64,000 bases of DNA, from the NCBI RefSeq assembly GCF_037975245.1, contig NC_092575.1, positions 18,863,341 through 18,927,340 of the forward strand, read 5' to 3'. Position numbers and translations under genes: made by a program. This stretch comes from Apostichopus japonicus (taxonomy: Eukaryota; Echinodermata; Holothuroidea; Aspidochirotida; Stichopodidae). This document shows, in pieces, positions 61,501-64,000 of the stretch; positions within the stretch are counted from its first letter, which is position 1, and every line of letters begins with the position of its first letter. The notes beneath the pieces were generated by a model. It worked only from the letters and a program-made list of their open reading frames with translations, searched no databases and was not told the origin of the DNA.

Positions 61501-63106
61501 AAGTCATTTACATACTCTGATCAGTAAGTACGTTATTGCAGTATGTATTTGTTTATATATGAGATTTGCCATTGTAATTTATAAGAGAATGCATAATGAC
61601 AAATGCACGCAGATATGTGCATGGTGCGGAATTACTGGGAGATCAAACCAGTCCATAAACATTTTAGCGATTGATTAAAATCACGCAGTTATATATCATT
61701 GAATCTAATTGATTGAATTTCAGACTAAAACGGAGTTTGCAGTTTGTATAAAATATAACTTGATTGAAAATATTTACATTTTATGGAATCATTCTACTCT
61801 TGTCTTAATAAATATTGAGTTTTTTTTTTATCATCAGGCATTTTTTATTTTGCTGTAAATTTGAGTACCTTCTACTGGAGCCCATGCAGATGAGCATTTT
61901 TCGTTGTGAACACAGAAATTGCCACATAATTACAATCCATGTGACAAGGTATTAAAATACTGAAGTCAATCGAATGGATTCTGGCTATTTAAGCTTGCAC
62001 ATCTAGATAATTCTTGTCACTTTAAAGTGGTCTCAGAATAACATTCGGAGACTTTCCAAACTGCCATCGTAAGCGCCCTATCAACAGCACGGTTTAGGAC
62101 TTCTCTTATAGAAATTTGCTTCTGATACTTAACGTTAACTACGAATTGCGTCGACATCCAATTAATTCATTGGTAATGAGATGATTAATTTAATAATTCA
62201 ATTAATATTAATAAAGTCACTGAGATGATGATCACGATGTTGCTTGGTATCCTGATTACGTCTACCCCCGAAGACAAACCACTTATCAATTCTGTTGAAA
62301 GAGAACAAAAGTAAACGAAACTTTTAAATTAAATAATCAAACAAATAACAAGCAATTTAAAGTATAAAAGGTAAATCACTTTGAAAGTATTTTCGAATCT
62401 GCGTTTACCGATTAAGTGGGATAAGAACACGCAGGCTGTTTAAATTTATTTATAGTTTTGTAGTTTTAGAGATGGGAAGTAAAGGAGGAGCAAATTATCT
62501 AGATAAATATGAGATTGTTTGTGTCGATTAAACACAATAATTTTAATATGAACTACAGGTAACGATTATATAGTTGGGATACGCGTCGTGGCTTCACATG
62601 AAATACATTTGCAAGCTATGTTTGCTCTTTTTCCTTTCGAAAGCCCCAGAACCTTAATTTCAAATTCTTAATCAGCACCCCTCAATTAATGCTTTCGTAA
62701 TATAAATTCACCTTATATGACCATCTTTCTTTTATGTTACAGAATGCTCAACTTCCATAGGTGTGACGTGAAGACGGAATGAGGGCGCAGGTCAATAATG
62801 CTACTAATTATCGAAAGCTAGGTAGAACGGAGTACATATGTATGGGGAGACAGGTAAAGGGAGGAGTCATGTAAATGTTGTAGTTATAATTCTTCACTAA
62901 CTTGAACGAAGAAGAGAATATATCAACTATAAAATCAATTTGAACTTCGATTCTCTTTTGTGTATACTTTGAAAAGTAACTGCACTGTATAGGCTTCATT
63001 GCCTAACATTTAAATATAAAGTAGTATCTTTTCTACCCCGCGCTAAACCGAGAGTCCTATCCATATATACCATAACATTAAAGCAAGCAAGGTTATGAAT
63101 ACTTAC
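58594..63106. other. Intergenic region with minisatellite
   Basis: Contains the promoter side of the hydroxylase gene, the 38-bp minisatellite (60030-60460) and a possible decayed PAN-like fragment (61866-62105). The remainder is AT-rich with no supported gene. Further exons of the EGF gene could lie here unrecognised. Confidence 0.5.
60030..60460. repeat. 38-bp minisatellite, about 11 copies
   Basis: Unit: GACAAATGAGACCGAAAGAT followed by GGACAGGGATAGGAAAAA. The first copies start at 60030, 60068, 60106, 60144 and 60182 and are nearly identical; later ones vary (CAACTGAGACCGAAAGGTGG). Because 38 is not a multiple of three, long minus-strand ORFs appear in more than one frame; none is a gene. 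Confidence 0.97.
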
Positions 63107-63615
63107 TAAATTGACAGACTTTTCCGGTGTATGTTGCTGGACAATCACAATAAAAATCTTCAGAATCGGTTAAAGTCGAACATGGAGCACGGCGCATGCA
63201 AGGACTTGGGTTGCAAGCATCGCTGGCTGAACTACCTGAAATAGTGAATAGTAAAATATCCAGTGAGTAACTCAAAGCTACTTAGGCTTAATGTTTTACG
63301 TCAATGTCTCCCTTATGCGAAACCCACCCCTCCCCCCTTCATCCCGATATCCTAAGCAATATAATAATGTATCCATTTCTGTATATAAGCAAATGTGAGG
63401 AAACAACGTTTACCGTAAATGCAGTGACAAGTTAGGTACATTGGAGATGAACTGCATACTTATCATTAATTAACCGATTATTACGTAGTTCGACTTTATC
63501 ACAAATCACAAATTCGTGGAACACAGAAAAGTGTCCAAGTTTCACTAATTAGTGAAAAGTGGTTTGTTGGTTTAAACAGATAAACACAGCCGAGATTAAC
63601 AAATAAATATGCATA

Positions 63616-63659
<44 letters not shown>

Positions 63660-63958
63660 CATACATACATACATACATATCAGGGGCGTATCTCTTTTTT
63701 CTCTCATCTTTTTCTTACCCGGGGGGCGCGCCCCCCAACGCCTCCTGGATACGCGCCTGCATATCCAAATTACTTGCCTGCATGACGCGCCCGCATCAAA
63801 ATGACGCGCCTGCATGACCAAATGCTAACCAAATGACTTACCAGAATTATCAACCTCACAGAATTCTCCCTCCCAATTATCAGTGCAAGAACACACTCGA
63901 CCAGAAACGGAAGTGACGCAAGTTCCACCATTTTGACAAGGAATTAACATGCAGTTCA
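63107..63958 (-). CDS. EGF-repeat protein, two internal exons (partial)
   Basis: Exon 63958-63842 (39 codons) encodes one EGF module, CMLIPCQNGGTC followed by CSCTDNWEGEFC. Exon 63235-63107 (43 codons) encodes a second, CNPSPCMRRAPC then FYCDCPATYTGKVC. Both exons are phase 1-1, the standard shufflable EGF exon, and both have AG/GT borders. The first has the six-Cys spacing and the NGGTC and WEGEFC signatures; the second lacks the usual NGG. Such modules occur in extracellular or membrane proteins (Notch, fibropellin and others); the parent gene cannot be named. The gene starts to the right of the window; where it ends to the left is unclear. Confidence 0.82.
63617..63680. repeat. (AT)n / (ATAC)n compound microsatellite
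   Basis: AT dinucleotides to about 63654, then ATAC tetranucleotides to 63678, in the intron between the two EGF exons. It is followed by CAGGGGCGTATC...GATACGCGCCTG (63682-63759), the ends of a small hAT-like element. Confidence 0.9.
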
Positions 63959-64000
63959 CTGTGAAATGAAATGGTGAAATAAATGTGGTTACATGTAAAG

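Overview
The window is animal nuclear DNA: AT-rich, with long introns, GT-AG splice sites, dense microsatellites and many transposon relics. Reading splice sites and phases by eye gives four multi-exon protein genes or gene parts, one short two-exon gene and one decayed gene copy. The proteins are metazoan and look deuterostome-like. The repeat style suggests a marine invertebrate, perhaps an echinoderm such as a sea cucumber; that placement is inference only.

Layout. (1) 1-13004, minus: SANBR (KIAA1841 family; SANT plus BTB-like regulator), 18 exons read, 3' end cut by the window edge. (2) 13005-15754: gap with a LINE 3' end and a possible MITE. (3) 15755-19631, plus: complete four-exon ZMAT5 (U11/U12 snRNP 20 kDa protein), with a hAT-type MITE and a foldback element in its introns. 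(4) 19632-24003: gap with a duplicated piece of ZMAT5 intron 2 and a ~130-bp repeat cluster. (5) 24004-49268, minus: GIT1/GIT2-type ArfGAP scaffold, 18 coding exons joining in perfect phase to 766 codons. Its introns hold SINEs, MITEs, a LINE endonuclease relic, a Penelope-like insertion at a splice acceptor and tandem repeats. (6) 49269-54218: no gene seen, one hAT MITE. (7) 54219-55022, minus: broken SLC35G/EamA transporter copy. (8) 55133-55552: structured AT array. (9) 56696-58593, minus: two-exon ASPHD-type aspartyl/asparaginyl hydroxylase-domain protein, 346 codons. (10) 58594-63106: gap with a 38-bp minisatellite and a possible decayed PAN-like fragment. (11) 63107-63958, minus: two EGF-module exons of a larger gene running off the right edge.

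The genes do not form an operon-like set; each serves a separate pathway (chromatin/BTB regulation, minor spliceosome, Arf/integrin signalling, membrane hydroxylase, extracellular EGF protein). No wholly new coding system was found. The most unusual content is in the repeats. A Penelope-like non-autonomous family has a hammerhead-like motif, inverted head arms and 11-15 bp target duplications, and one copy duplicated the pyrimidine tract of a GIT splice acceptor. Other points of interest are a SINE whose tRNA cloverleaf is still foldable, a hairpin-bearing 166-bp satellite, and an AT tract whose interruptions flip orientation about every 21 bp.
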